From the NCBI RefSeq assembly GCF_048771995.1, contig NC_133063.1, forward strand, positions 28,166,810-28,230,809: 64,000 nucleotides of DNA, read 5' to 3'. Positions 1-14,799 of this stretch are shown here, one piece after another. Numbering within the stretch: the first letter of the stretch is position 1; every line of letters begins with the position of its first letter. This DNA is from Taeniopygia guttata. Taxonomy: Eukaryota; Chordata; Aves; Passeriformes; Estrildidae. A program made the position numbers and the translations under genes. The notes under the pieces were generated by a model. It was not told the origin of the DNA and made no database searches. It saw only the letters and a program-made list of their open reading frames with translations.

Positions 1-1148
1 TTCTGGAATGTGGAACTACTAATTATGTCTTGGAACAGAAGAAAATGAATATTCACATTTACACTACACTCTTAAAAATCTTTAAATATGGCTTATATTT
101 CTTCCCTTAACACTTTTTTTCTCTCAATCAGCAGAATTTTTTTTAATGGCTGTTAGTTGTGTTGAGTGAAGTCAATTTATATTAGCTGTATGTGTCAACT
201 GTCTATGAAAAAAGAGTTAAAACGAAGAAGTTGGATTGAAAAGTAGTATAACTGAAGTTCAACTCATATTGTCATGGTGATCAATTTTTTTTCAGCTTCT
301 TCTGTTCTCTGTGGTCTGAAAGAAGCCACATCTGCAAGGTGTGATTCCATTTTCTCATCTGAAAGATGAAGACACTAATCTTTCTGATCTCCCAGGTGAT
401 GTCTGATGCTAACCTCTTTGGTTTCTATGAAAGCCATAGGTAATTTGGAGATGAGAGTAACAGAAAGGTCTATAAATGAGACAAAATAAAATTTGTGAAG
501 GAAGCACTGATGTTAGGACTGATAATATTTCTTGTCAATACTGACATATTAGTTTCATTTTCCATTATTGCTATATATTTTATTTAAGCTAAAAAAGTAT
601 AGCCTCTCAAACAGAGTTTGAGAGGTCTTATTTATTGGACTATAACCAAGTTATAGTCTATGTAACTCCAGGGTAAGTTACAAAGTGTTATATTATATAA
701 ATATATATGGGAGGTGTCTTTTGTTGTTTCAGCTGTCTAGACTACAGAATCAAGAACACAAACATCATAACTTGTAGATGATGTGAACCAGACAAACATT
801 TTCCCTTGTAGAGAAATATTCACCTCTCATTGGTTGTCCATTCCCTTGTCTGTGCTTTATGACACTACAGCTTTGTTTACGTACTTTTAAAGAAAGAAAT
901 ATTGCATGAAAGGTATATTGCCTGATATAATTAAGGCTGTTGTAATTTTCAGAGTTTTCTTGCATTGAAAGTTAAAAAGTCAACATGAGTTTGGAAGGCT
1001 ACAGGGCTGGAGATGAGATCAAGCCCAATGTTAACGTAGTGTTTCTTTGTTCTTCTGGTCTCATCATTTGTTAATAATTACCATGGAATGGATTAAAGTA
1101 CCTGAAAAGAATTCCATTCTCACTGTCAAATACTACAGCAGTGACAGC

Positions 1149-1149
<1 letters not shown>

Positions 1150-1180
<31 letters not shown>
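1150..1180 (+). repeat. Poly(A) run (31 A)
   Basis: Uninterrupted A tract in intergenic DNA. No retroposed gene body or target-site duplication was recognised upstream. Confidence 0.95.
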
Positions 1181-1182
<2 letters not shown>

Positions 1183-1839
1183 AGACAGTATGGAAACAGA
1201 AAATGTTGGTCTAACAATTTCTCTTTCATATTACAAGGTTGATATTTGATATGTTAGTGCACCTGAACTACAGGGACTATATTGTACCACAGGGATTATA
1301 TTTTTTTCCATGTCCATAATCCTTTCTAGCAATTTCACAAGGTATCTGTAGTAGAACATCAAATCAAAAAAGATCCCGATAAAAATACTGTGTTAAAGTG
1401 CAAGACAGCCTTTCAACAAGTGCTAACTCTCAGACCAAATGGCAGCCACAAATCTGTTGGAATTGGCAGTAGTGTTCACCAGGAAGCCAGTTGGCAGAGG
1501 TAAAAACACTTTACCACAGTCTCATTGCTAGGTCCTGAGGAAAATGGAGTTACAACTTCTTGGATTGAGTGGAACTAATGTATCTTCATGTGTAAGTAGT
1601 CTTAAAATTTTTTTCACTAAAGCCAGCAAAATCTACAGTGTGAAAAACCAGTTGAGAGTATTTGATCCCAAAGGAATTGCACAAGATTCTCACCAGAATG
1701 AATATGTGCAAACAAAGATATGATGCATTGATGCATTTTTTCTACTTTTCAATTTTCTCATGTATTCCTGAAATTAAAGACCTTGTGGTTAAATAGACAT
1801 GTCTGTGGATATGGATGTCAAAATACATATGTATTATGT

Positions 1840-1915
1840 GTATGTATGTATACATATATATATATATGTACATAAACACATGCATACCCATACACATATG
1901 CATAATTTATATTTA
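1840..1915. repeat. TA/TG/CA microsatellite-like tract
   Basis: Alternating purine-pyrimidine sequence with TATG and TA units around an uninterrupted TA core near 1853-1866, followed by CATA/CACA units. Confidence 0.8.
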
Positions 1916-4900
1916 TGCTTAACTACATGTCTGGCTTCTTACTATTATCCAGATACCAATCCTGTACATAACAAGACTCCCAGAAAGACGCTACAAGAAT
2001 AATTCTCTAAGGAAAAATATCCAGGAGGTATATCCAGGACTAATTTCTTTCCTGTTTTGCTCAGAGTAGGATTTCTATGAATTTGTAAATCATGTAGAGA
2101 GTTTTCTCTTATTTACCTATGTTGTTAATATTTATTCAAGGATAAAAAGTATGCACTTCTATTCATATTTATGCAACCTCATTGAAGGTGACAATTTACT
2201 TAAATGTTAAGGAAAATTGAAAGATTTTTTTGAGCACAATCCCTTTGAAAATACAATGCACTTGTAATTATAACTTTTATATCCAAATACAGTTAACTGA
2301 CAATTCAGAAACAATTAGTAATAAAAGCTGATTATCATATGGTTTGCATGATGTCTCTGTGTGCTTTAAGTCTCCTACTACCTTCAGTAAGATCAGTGAT
2401 TGGGGCTAATTTCTCCCAGGTGAGTAATGCTATAAAATTGCCTTCACTACAGGGCAAAAGAGAAATTGTATAAGTAAAGGTAGAGACTGTATAAATCATA
2501 AACCACTCTCTCAGATAAAGGCCATTAGGTAGGTCTGTGTACAAATTTGACACTGTTTCCTTGCCTTTGTCAGCTGTTTAGAAAGGCTAAAATATACAAG
2601 ATCTGACTAAAGCTTTCAAAAATTCATCATGGAATATTTGTTAACCTTGTTCTCTGGGATAGCTGTAGTACAAAGATAATACTTTTCAAATGGAGATAAA
2701 TTACAGTCTTTGAAAAGATTATCACCAGTATTTATCGAGTTTGCTCCTACAGCTGAACGGTCAGTGACCTTGTTACTCGCACAATAAACATACCTGATGC
2801 TTTACGCCCACAGGGAGCAGGTTTACTCCAACCAGGTGGCTGAGAACAGCTCCACAAGTTTGTTATGGTTCTAACTTCTGCAAATAAATTAGGAAATCTA
2901 GCTGGTCGAAGGACAAATCTTTCAATTATATATAAATATAACTCATGAGACTTAGTTTCTTAGTTTCATGACACTCCATTTCTAATGGATCTTGTGTACA
3001 CTGATCAGCTGTTCTACAGACATGCTGAATGCTCAGCAGATGTAAATCAGCATGCGCTGGAGATTTCCAGAGCACCACCTTACGCCTACTCCCACTTCAG
3101 CTGAGAGGCTGGCCAGGCAGCTGGCTTTCAGCAACAAAGGAACTCTGAACAGATAGTGAGGGATGCTTCTATGCGCCTTTTCAATGATCTCGTTTTGTTT
3201 TGTTTTATCTCAGCTAAGAATACTTGTACACCTCCCTATTTGACATAAACATTTCAGCACCCATTTTTCATATTATAACACATTGTCTTGACAGGAACTG
3301 CACTGCAGGGAGTTGGCACTCAAGCCAGTTATGCCCTGGCTCTCTTTCTTTGCAGAGATGTTGGGGTGGAGATTAGATTTTAATTATCTCCTAATGGCAT
3401 TGTATGAGTCTGGGACTGTCCATACCAGCCCACACTCAGCAGAATCAAATTAAACATCACAGATTTAATATGCAGTTTTTGCAGAGAGAGCACTTTTTCT
3501 TTTTTTTTCCCCTATTAATAACATGACCTTTATTGGAATCGGCATCTCTTGATGTTGCACAATGGCACAGCATGGTAAAGGATGAAGTTGAGGTGAAGAA
3601 ACAGCTCTGTCTTCTCTGAAGCAGCCTGTGCACTAGTGAGCAGAGCTGTCTGAGCACAGTTCAGTCAGTCCTGACATAAAAGTTAAGCCAAGGCCACTGT
3701 AAGATAAAGCATTTGGCATTACAGCCAGTACATACATTGGAGCTATGAGACTCTCTGCTTTTTAATTTAATAGCTATATTGTTTATTGGGTATTTTTTTC
3801 ATATTTTTATGGGGGGAAAGGGCCCATTGTGAATGCTGGTGAGAGCTGCAATGTCTCAGTGACAGTGGAGGACTCCCAGCACCACACAGAATCAGGTCAT
3901 TAGAAAAGACATCCTCAAGAACTGAAGAAAAACGCCAAAATCCCACCATCCCAAAAAATTTAAAAAAAAACCAAAATTAACATTTCTTAAAATTGCAGCC
4001 AAGGAAATAATAATATTTTGCTATCATCCTAGAATTAAAAAAATATTTCAAGGACAATAAAAATAATAATAAAAATTAAAATTTAAAACTGAAATCATGT
4101 TTTTGCTGTTTGATATTCCTCTGCCGTCTTTCATATCTGATTGGTCTCCCCAATCTCATGGTTTCTTTTGCTTCTGTGGCTATTAAACTGCCCCTACAAC
4201 TTTTCCTTATACACTTCTACAGCAGGCTTTGGATAAAAGAAATAAAAAATTCATTGAGTTCACTCATTTCCTCACCCTGCTGCTTACATGAATTGATTAT
4301 CCCAGGAAATGGTTAACGGTACTAAGAGTTTTTATACACTACAGCAAACCCAGGATTTGACTGTTGCTTTTCTAAGTGAACTCAAGTGATTTTATTTTTT
4401 TAGGGGAAAGAGTCTGTTTTAATCATAAGGCTATGAACTGATCTTCATTTTCTAAGAAAACAGTACATGAGCCTTCCTTCACAAAAACAACAATAAAACC
4501 TTAGATCCACAGGGTGGGTTTTTTTGTAGGTTTGACACAAAATTATTTTGCATAACCTCAAAATTATGCTTACAAAGCACAAATAAGACAAAGCTAAGCA
4601 GATTCCAGTATTTATCTTTTTTTAGCTATGCCTTTGGATCAGCTAGGTTTTGCTTTATGAAGAGATAGCTGTGAATAATCTCTGCACCCTCCTTCCCTTG
4701 CTTGCTCTGTAAAACAGCCTAGGGCCCTTGGCAAGACTGCTGTATTTACAGAAGTCACCTGTCACTTGACGTGTTTTGGTTTGTAATTACCAGCAAACCC
4801 CACCAAGTTCTCTAGGTCTGAGGATTAGACTGGGCTGCATGGCAGCCATGCAGGCACAATAACTTCACGCCATCAAGGTATAAAGAGCCATGGCATCAGT

Positions 4901-7900
4901 CACAGGCTCCTTGTTCAGCTGCTTTCCTGAGTTCACAGACACATTCCCTGGGGTAAAAATCACTCACCTCTGCAACGCTCTAGCCCAGGAACTGCAGTGG
5001 AGTCAAGCAAGCCATCCACAGCTAGCCTTTGCTGACCCTTTCAGGCCAGTGACAAATCTCTGATGTCCTACTTGAGGACTATAAATTTGTCTTAACACAG
5101 GGCTTCTGAGGGCATCTTCGTTGTAGATTTTGGCTAGCATATTTAGCCTGGTGCCGCATGCTAACACGTAAGTCTGTGGCAACAGGAACTTGCAGACCCT
5201 AGGCTTACAAACGCTAATTCTGCAAGTATCTGGAGGCACATACACTTATGCATCCAAATCAGCTATGCTGACCACTCTTTCAAATTTACTCACAAAGATC
5301 TTGTGAAATTAGGTCACTTAATTTTACAGAGTAAAAAAGCTGAGTGTTTTAAATTTTCAGCTGAAACCTTCACTTCGAAGAGCAACCTCACATTAGCAAG
5401 GAGCTGCTAGAGAAGAAAGCTTTGTTTTCTTTGCAGAGATAACTCTAAGGACTTCATCAGAATACATCTGGGCACTATGATAGCACACTATTTAATATTA
5501 GTGGATAAACTAGCAGAGGGAGACAAAAGAAATTGTGAAATCTTGTGTAATGGAGAGTCTTTTCTTATGCTACACATCTGTTACTTGTGACACTTGAGTT
5601 TCTGCAGGTTTCCAACCAGTACATTCTCTTAATCAGTAACCACAATAGTGCTATTTGTTTTCACTCTCATATAAGAAATTAAAATGGAGACTAGAATTGT
5701 CTTTGATTGCCTTTATTCTTTTCCTGTAATTTGTTCTCCCGTTGTTATTCTGCATGAGAGGCTTGCTACCTTGCTACAGCAAAGTATTTTGAGGCAGGTC
5801 ATACATGCGAAGGGTAAGACTCAGTGATTTTCTGTCACCTGTCATCCCAACAGAGTGAGTGATAGCCCAGCCTTCAAACTCCTGACACTTTCTGGACAAG
5901 AATTTCCATCATAAAATATAGTCTGAGCACTCTATTGTTTTAAAGAGTCAGAAGTACATTGCACATGTAAGTGCATATCTTCTATAAAAAGGACTGAGCA
6001 TGTGAACTTGATATTTGCAGATGGGGAGTTTACATATTTGTCAGGAGACAACTGCATGCAGCAAGACTTATCACCTCTCAGATATGGCAACTCACAACAG
6101 GTTAAACAAGCTACCACATGCCAGGTTTTTCTGCATGATTGCACATTTGACCTTTCAAATTCTAGCCTGAAATCAGTAATAAATATTTTTGTTTGTTATA
6201 CAACTCTAGCAGTCTAATTGCTTTTACTATTCCTCTTTCTTTTTATTACTATATGTGGTTAACCCCAGGATTCTAGAGGAACCTTTGTTTGTTGTATTAC
6301 ACATGTTAATTTTGCTTATTGAGCACAATTTTCACTTCGAATAGCTCAAAAATAAGGCACGGTGAATCTGTGGTAAGTAGCCACAGCTAAGAAAGACTCT
6401 AGCCACAGAGTTGTTTGTTCAAAGGACAGCCAGGACAAAATTGGTTTGCAGAGTTTTTTTTTTTTTTACAAGAAAGCATTCTTTTACAGAAGCATTCTTG
6501 ACACCTGGACTGTAATCTGTCTCATGGAGAATGCTTGCTTGCTTGTTTGTTGGTTTTGTTTCCTTCTTTGCTGCTGCCTTCATCTGTCGATTTCTTTCCT
6601 TGCTGTGTGTCTTCTGCTACCTGTGCAGGAAACATTCCTCCTTCTTGTTGGGAGAATGGGAGAAAACACCCTTTTTTTCACTGATCTTTTAATACCAAGA
6701 CATCTGTACCATGCAAGCTTTTGTGTAGCATTCAAGTGTTCAAATTAAAAATGAGCTGTTATGTGCAAATGTTATTGATCGCCCCTAGAACTTGGATAAT
6801 ACTTATTACAATTTCCTACTATCACAAGCTGGTTTAGGCCTTTCTCAGTCCTTCCCAAAGTCTGCAAAACAAAATAAAATTCTCTCACTACATATGTGGC
6901 AAAATTTGTCTGTTTTTCACAGTTTTTTTCTTGAAGAGTACCAAAAAATTAAAATTACCATATCATGAGCCTCAAGAACAATCTGCTATTAACATATCTC
7001 GCTAGACACAATTTCACATGAAGACATACCTTCAATATTCCTTCAATCCTTACAAATGCAAATGATAAATCATTTACCTAAAAAGCCAATAAAATTGGAA
7101 TCCTTGATCGGAAATCTCAATTTATACCTATAACACAAAAATTCCTGTATGATTTTCACCATGTACTATTTATTGCAAATACACAAATGCATTTGCGATA
7201 GCCTCATTGGTCATGTTATATAAAACATCCATATACTCAATACAATGATTTACCCAAAGCTTTTCCTGAGAAAATATTAACATAAGGGCATCCTTTCTTT
7301 CACCAGTGTCAGCAGTGTTCAGTCCTACCTGCATTTGCTTACATGCAACTATTTTAAATGTTGCAGAAGAGAACACTGTTCTACTATCAAAGAGAACTTG
7401 TCTCCTACTTTGGTGCTACTCCAGTATCATATTAACACACTTCCTAAGCAAAATATACATTTTCATAACTATGACTACCTGTGTAAGATCAACAGGTCAA
7501 ACATTTTATCAATAAGGTGGCAGTGGAATATCAGTACAATCTAATTCCCCAAGGTGGCAGAGTTTAAGAGCAGTATTCTTTCTATACCATGTTGTATTTC
7601 TACCAAAAAACCTAAACTGGAATGTTATACTTCAGTGGGTAAGTCAGCCTGTTTAATTACCTGCTTTGTCAGAACCTAATTTTCTGTTAGTTTGGTAAGG
7701 AATAGCCTTCCAAAACTAAGTGCTTTAATTTAGGGTTTTTCCCAAATTATATCATGACACTTCTCCCACAGATTACTTAAGACCAGATTTTCCTAACAGC
7801 TCTAGCCACACTAGACCACTTTAAATGGCCCAGGGTTCCTTGAGTGAGCTGCATGATGTGCCTTTGGATGGCTTGGGGCGAGCTAGACACACACCAAAAG

Positions 7901-10547
7901 GGTGCAGCACAGCCAGCACACAGAGTGGTGGAGTTACCATCCTAGCCCGACAATTGGCACAGCATCCTTGTTCTGAAAAAAAGTCTCCAGTCTGGAACAC
8001 CCTCCTGCAGCAGGCTATCTGAAATCTTTCCTTTGAGGATCATTCCTCTCTTCTTTAAATAAGAAGTGTAAAACTTGCACAGAAAGTAATCTCATCAGGT
8101 GTCTCTCCAGCCTGAGGGAAATTAAACCATCACCTCCCCTCTTCTTTATCACCACCCAAATCACCAAATGATAGGGCATTTATTGTCTAAGGTACTCAGA
8201 AATCTTTTTTGCTGCAGCTATTTCATTTAAAATAAAATAAGATTACCAGGACTACAAAGTGGGAACACGTTATCCAGAATTTTTTTTATTCTTTCTTCGA
8301 TGTGCTGTGCATATAGGCATGGAAAGGGGCAAAGATAGACACAACACATCTTATTAAACAGCTCATTTTGTTATATTAGTCCACAAATGCAGAGCTAGAA
8401 GACAGTGGGACTATGTAGGTGCATGGAATACTAATGTTAAAAAGGAGAAATATAAACAGGCAAAGCTAATTGCAATTGATGAGACCACCAGCGAGCATTA
8501 GCAGCTGTTTAGTCAGAAAGAAAGGAGGGCAAAATAAGAGTAGAAAACTGAAAAGAATGCAGACAAGCAAAGCTATAATGGCCAAAAGCTATAAACAGCA
8601 AGAAAGGCACTAAAGATGACAGCAATTAAAACATTTATGAAAATAGTATCACGCCATTAGTGATTTCAGTGTTAAAAAAAGGATTGGCTTTGACTGATAA
8701 AATGAGGTTTACATCCACTTATTAAGCAAAAGAGCAAATGTGGATCATAATGAAAATTACATCACCTAGTCTGTGGATAATGATTCAGTTTTTTCAAAAG
8801 TTACAAGAAAATTGTTAAAGAAAATTGATGAAATACCTTTTCACTCAGTGATTGTTAAAACTCAGCTGAAGAAATTATTCTGTAGCTTCTTTTCCTGTCT
8901 TTCTGTCTCTTATATAATGAAAAGGGAGGAAAATTATCATTCCCAGTTCTTTGACTGAATAGCACCCATTATAGACAAGTCTGTCTATGATGCTATTGAG
9001 TCCAGGAGGTGAGAAAATCATGCTACAAGCTTGAATTTCCAAATGAGCAGACCAAGCTTTATTGCACATTATTTGGTGTATTTTCAATCCTACCTTTTCT
9101 CAAAGCATAGAAGATGGCATTTGAAGATGGCAAATACTTTTAGACATTAATTGCTGTTTCAATTGCTTCTTGTTCAAGATGTCTCAATAACAGTCTTGTA
9201 AACCACAATGTGGAACAAAAATTCAATTCTGGACATTTTATTGGAAAAAAATGGAGCAAATCAACACAATTAATAGTACTGCAATATTTTTAATCTTGAG
9301 AAATGCTTTAAAGAACCACTGAGACTTTCTTCAGACAACATCTCCAGCTTAGATTTGTTTTCCAAAAAGAAAAATCCCACAAATTGTTTTAATAGTTTAA
9401 TTATCATTAATTATTTACATTTATATTAAAATAAGTAAGCTAATAATAAAAAGACCTAACCCAATAAACAATAAATTAAATAAAGTTATATCAAAATATA
9501 ATCTAAAAATAAACAGTAAAATAAAATGTACTAGTATTTATTTCAATTTTATCCTTGTGTTATTCATTCATTGGCTTACGGATTAGATGAATGTCCATTG
9601 AGTCTGAGAAACCTCCCCCTCCCATTCTGGAAAGCTCAGGATTCAATGCCTAGTGGGATACTCTTGCTTGACATCCAAGTCACACTTTTGAGGAGCCATG
9701 CTGAGAGGCACCTCTGGCCTTTGCACATAAAAAGTGAATTATATTATTCCTGGATTTTATAAAGTCTTCAGAAGGATTTCATTTGGGACTAAGGAATGCT
9801 GACTGAGAGAAACAAGGACAAAGAAGAAGCTGCAGAAATTTTGGCCACTATATAAGGAATCACTGAAAATATTTTAGCATCCTTGCTCATGCCCTCTGAT
9901 GCATTTGCATGCCTGCATTTATTTTGAATAAAAAGAATAGTGTCTGCTCTCATGCATATATGGTGTTCATCTGGACACTACTCTTTCATATCTTTTTCAT
10001 TTTCTCCAATACTTTCCTGATTCACTGCTTTTATTTCTAATAAATTAAAATATTTTGTCCTGACAGATACTTGAGATAACTGCACTTCATGGCATAAGAA
10101 CTGGGCTGTCACTTATTTCTGTGGACTTCATAGTATCCATAATAGCTCCTGCAGAATTCAGAGCAATATTTTATTCTATAATTTTGGGAAAATAACAGTA
10201 ATATGGAAATCTATTTTTGAAAAGTCATAACTGTCTATAAGCTGGACAACACTACCAGAGAAAATTAATCACAACTTTCTGTGATACGTCAGTTGTGAAT
10301 TAATTTATTTAAAATGGATACTGTTTTTCATCAAACAGCCATTAATTAACAGAAATCTTACAAAGTATGCTGGCACAAAATATGTGGATTTTCCCTACAT
10401 ACATTTTCTTCTAGGTTTTCATGGCACTTTTCCTCAGCAGTTCTCAAGGTTCTTCATCCCAGAGGTAACCCCTGCTTCTTTTATAGCAATTAATCTGAAA
10501 GCATTCTTTTCATCAAAAAATTGGAGATGTCCTTTAAACAGTAATTC

Positions 10548-10700
10548 CCAGTTTTTTTGTTTTTTGGTTTTTTTGGGGGGGAGGGAGGTTGTTTTTTGTT
10601 GGTTTTTTTGTTTGTTTGTTTGTTTTTGGGGTTATTTTGTTTGTTTTGGGTTTTTTGTTTGTTTATTTTTTGGCCTTTTTTTTTTTTTTTTTTTTTTTAG
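10548..10700. repeat. T/G-rich simple tract (TTTG units, poly-T)
   Basis: Repeated TTTG/TTTTTG units with a G-run, ending in a run of about 22 T near 10677-10699. It creates a spurious Phe/Leu/Cys-rich frame. Confidence 0.85.
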
Positions 10701-12774
10701 GTTACTAATGTTATTATGGTGTAATTTCCTGCTTGTGTGAAAGTTCAAGCAAGCAGCCAAGGACAGATGGAGGGATGATCATCTCAGCTTGTTTCACCAT
10801 CAAACATGCAATGCAATTACAAGCTGTAACACATGCAGGTTACCTGTCTTTTAACTTCAGTGAGGCAAACATGAAGAAGACATGAAGCTGTGACTTGAAG
10901 CACTGAAACAGATGTTGTGACAGCAGAAGCTGGACCATTTTCTGTTTCAGTCTGTACAGTAAAGGTGGCACTTTGCCTGCTGACAATGTGCAGGTGAAAT
11001 GGCAGAGAAGGATCAGTGTGAGCACATGCTGTTCATTATAGTGCTTCCAGGTGTAGGTTCTTAGAAGCTGCTTTTTCTCTCATGTGATCAGAGGTCAGAA
11101 ATCCCTTTGAATGACAGCATTGGCAACCAGCGCTGCCAACCAGCACTGTTAAAGTAAGTCTTGATGGAATTTATGGAGATTGAGATACTTTTGGAAAGAC
11201 ATTGCTGGAGATTCAGGGATTGCCCACACTGAGATGTTTTGGAGTCATCCTCACGGAGAATTTCACCTCCTAGTTTTCTATAGGCTGTCACAGTCAGGTA
11301 ACAATCAGCCTGAAAGGAAAAAATTTCAGTTCCAAGAGCAGTTTCTGCCAATAAAAGACTTGACTTCGCAGAAGTTTAGCCTACTAGTTTCATCCATGTC
11401 CCATACTGTACATTCATTACTCTTTGGGTCATGCTACAAAGTCTTTCTTATCTTTTGTAGGTATTTAGCAAGTCTGCAGGTTTGTAAGAGAATGAGTTGA
11501 AGATTATAGGAGACTTTGCTGATTTTTTTATGATGTGCTATTGCCAGACCTTCTTCAGGAGTCTGTGAGAATCTGTTAACAGGAAAATTCATAATAGGCA
11601 ATTTAATGAATAAGGGGTTTTACTGGGAAATCCAACATTTTCTGATTAAGTATTAAGTTTTAGAGGCTTCCAAAAAGTCTCTAGAGTTACCAGGAAATAA
11701 AATAAAATGAAATTAAATAAATAATTCATATCAGTTAAGAGATAAGGTACAAAACAAGGTCAAGTCTGGATTGAAACGTTTATCATTGTTTAAAGAGCTC
11801 CATCACTAACTCTTCCCTTGACAGGCTTATTCCTATAGCAAACATTTTTTGAAATATTTCTTTCCATGTGGCATTTCCATATGTTCTATATTGCTTAGTT
11901 TTCCATAAACAGAGCACATACACACATTTTACAGGCTATTAATCCTTTCCCTGTTCTGAACAATGTTGATGAGAGTTTTTTTCCTGACTTTTATGGGAAA
12001 AAACTTTTGGTTTTTATTTTTGGTTTGCTGCTTTTGGGTTTTTTTTTTTAAAGAGTGAACTAGATCATGTCCTGCTCTTTATAGTGACTAAGTAGAGTCT
12101 AACAGACTTTCTTGTTTGGAAATACTTCTGTCAGTCAGCTATTCCAAGGGCTCATTTCAGTAAATGAGGTCTACCCACAGCTCTGCTACAGCATCTGAGG
12201 TCAGCTGGGACACCTCACATTTCTATGGCTAGTACACATCAAGGCCTTGCTCATCATTTCTTCATGTACTGAGACCACCAGTTTGAACACTTCTACTTTA
12301 ACCATGAGAGATACAAAGTAGGAAAACTACATCTCATAAGGTATGCAGTTTAGCAAGGTGAATCACAGCCATTAATGTATCTCTGAGCAGTTCTAATGCT
12401 GTTGTCAGACACACTTAGCCAATTAACCATTGGATTTTATTTGATATAATGACAGCTGCCCTTAAGTAGAGAAGAGCTGAGGGAAGAGATCACAGAAGTA
12501 TGTCAGGAGGTTAAAGCTGTACTATGAGGTCAGTATGTCATTCCTGCTCCTGCAGAGGTCTCCGCCTTCTTAGCTGCAAGATGATCCTCTCCAGACTGGT
12601 GTCACCTTGCAGACAGTGACACCACAAGTGCTTATGTGCTGTGCTGTGAGCTGGGATCAGGAAATTGATACAGCTCAGAGACTGCCCTTGTCTGTCTCTA
12701 TGTGTTTCAGATGGATCAGTTCCCTTATCTGCTTTAAGTCTCTGCTTCACAAATGCTGCTTCTGCCAGGTGCTG

Positions 12775-12822
12775 GTCAGCACAGTGGAGGGAATGGGCAA
12801 CATGAGGTGTATATGGGAATGG
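12775..12822 (+). repeat. 48-bp inverted repeat, left arm
   Basis: This arm, starting GTCAGCACAGTGGAGGGAAT, is the exact reverse complement of 13473-13520 over all 48 bases. The flanks do not match. The sequence is non-simple, so chance is excluded for practical purposes. It resembles no transposon end I recognise. Confidence 0.9.
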
Positions 12823-13472
12823 CTGTGATTTTGGCAGCACTGCCAGTTTACAGGTACCTAATCCTGCAGCCTAAGATTGTCAATAAATGATAAGGTTTCA
12901 TGGCACAAGGGTTCCATGGATTCTTTTGTCTTATAAATTAGACACGACTGAAAAGTTATGTATACTACCAGTACAGAAATTATAAATAAAGTAGGAATGT
13001 AGTTTCCTACTCTAAAGTAGGAAAAACACACAGGCAATGCAGTCTTAGAAATAATTTACCAGAGCTGCATTTTTCTCCTTTCTGTCTCTCTTCACAGCAT
13101 GAAGTCATTCAGTTAAGCCCTCTCTTTATTAAAGTAATCTCTTAGTTGTACAGGATGGCCTTTTCTTATGATCTGTTATAATGACAGAAAAAGTACACAA
13201 TAAAGATCATATATGGATCCAGGATCTCCTTTGTCAAGATTATCCCAGGTAATGCAGAGGTTAGTAATCAATATATCTGTTCAACAGAGGAGATTTTCAT
13301 CATGTATATTTCTACTAATTCACAAAAAGTCATCCTGGTAGGGAAACACTACGAAAGGGAAACTGATGCATATTGTCATACTCTGAAAGGATTGTGTGCA
13401 ACTAGTAGAACAGTAATGAGAAAGTAAACGTTTATATTCCTCTATCTTTCTCCACACAGACTATGGGAACTA

Positions 13473-13520
13473 CCATTCCCATATACACCTCATGTTGCCC
13501 ATTCCCTCCACTGTGCTGAC
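13473..13520 (-). repeat. 48-bp inverted repeat, right arm
   Basis: Reverse-complement copy of 12775-12822 with no mismatches, separated by 650 bp of single-copy-looking sequence. The plus strand here begins CCATTCCCATATACACCTCA. Homology stops abruptly at both ends. Confidence 0.9.
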
Positions 13521-14799
13521 TATAATTGGAGGATTGTTACCAGAGGAATACTTTTACAAATACCTTATTTCCCATGACCTGTCCAGGAAAGACCAGTAAA
13601 GTTCATTTGTACTTAAGGAAAGGGAAAAGAACAGAATTTTCCATTACAATACCATCCTAAACCTTCCTTTTAGGGCCGTGTCTTTCACAGTGCTACACTA
13701 TGATGATACACATTACAGAACACCCACTTCATAATTATTCTTCTAGGAAACGGTAGCACCTGGAAAACAAACAACCCAAACAAACAAACAGAGAACACCA
13801 CCACCCACTGTTGCAAAAGCTTATGTGAACCATTTGAATAGCATTTGTCATTAGCAGATACCACTGCAATGAAAGAAAACATGGTGCCAACTCATACAAC
13901 TGATTTTAACCTCTGTTCCCAATGGGTCAGATGTTGACATGGCCAGGGAGATGTCAGAGCTGGTAGGGCTAGAGCGGTTGCAGTCCACTGGGGTGTGAAC
14001 AGCTTCTACCATGTAAACAAATCCCTATTTCATGTTGACTCAGCGGCTCTTGAATCTTCAGTTTGTTTTGCCTTGGTGAGGTCTAAGTTTTAGGACCTTG
14101 CCTAGAGCAATGCTCTGTTTACATGTGATTTTTAAATGTTGGCTACTAATTGTATTGTACTTGAAGAGACCTGAACTCAAAAGGTCTTGAACAAAATTTT
14201 ATGTCTCTTTTCGTCTTGCCATGCAACAGTTACACCATGGGGAAAAGAAAAAGGAGTCCTGTTGCTTGTCATGGTTGATAAAATAAATATGTTTTTCAAT
14301 CTATTAGTGATATAGTGCTTTCAACAGAGGAGTGAATAATACCAGGTGTTCTGTGGGATAGAGACACTGTACTCACATTTTGTTTCATAGGAAACCATGG
14401 AATCAAGCCATGTTTGCACTCTATAGCTGAAAACAAAGAAGTGTATACTCTTGAACTGGCTGCCTTCAGTGTGAAATGTGGGATGAGAAAGGTTTTGTTT
14501 ACTGTGAGGAATGTCACTACCAAGTTTCTTAATCCTTTGTCAACACCCAGCTAATTCAGCTTTCATAAAGACAGGGTAGGGCAATGAGCAAATGGATCAG
14601 TTATAGTCTTCTACTATCACACTGCATTAACACTAGAGTTTTCAGGTTGCTCTGCTGAAAGAACTGTCTAAAATGTATGTTTCACAGGGATTCTTTTTGG
14701 CTAAATAGTTGGCAGACTATGCTTTAGGAATACAAATAAACAACAGAAGATGTCTGTGAAACAAACATGATGATTTTGCAGTGATCTCAGCTGTGCAGT

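Larger units (their letters stand above)
1..12539. other. AT-rich intergenic DNA, no gene seen
   Basis: Only short random frames are present. Contents noted: a 31-A run at 1150-1180, a TA/TG microsatellite at about 1840-1915, MARE-like half sites at 3023-3052, a conserved-looking TAATTGCAATTGAT segment near 8467-8520, an octamer ATTTGCAT at 9903-9910, and a T/G-rich simple tract at 10548-10700. In mammals the region upstream of ZNF608 is a gene desert, and this fits. Confidence 0.7.

Noticed and set aside
10384..10740. Plus-strand frame of 118 codons, Phe/Cys-rich
   Set aside because: Driven by the TTTG/poly-T tract at 10548-10700.
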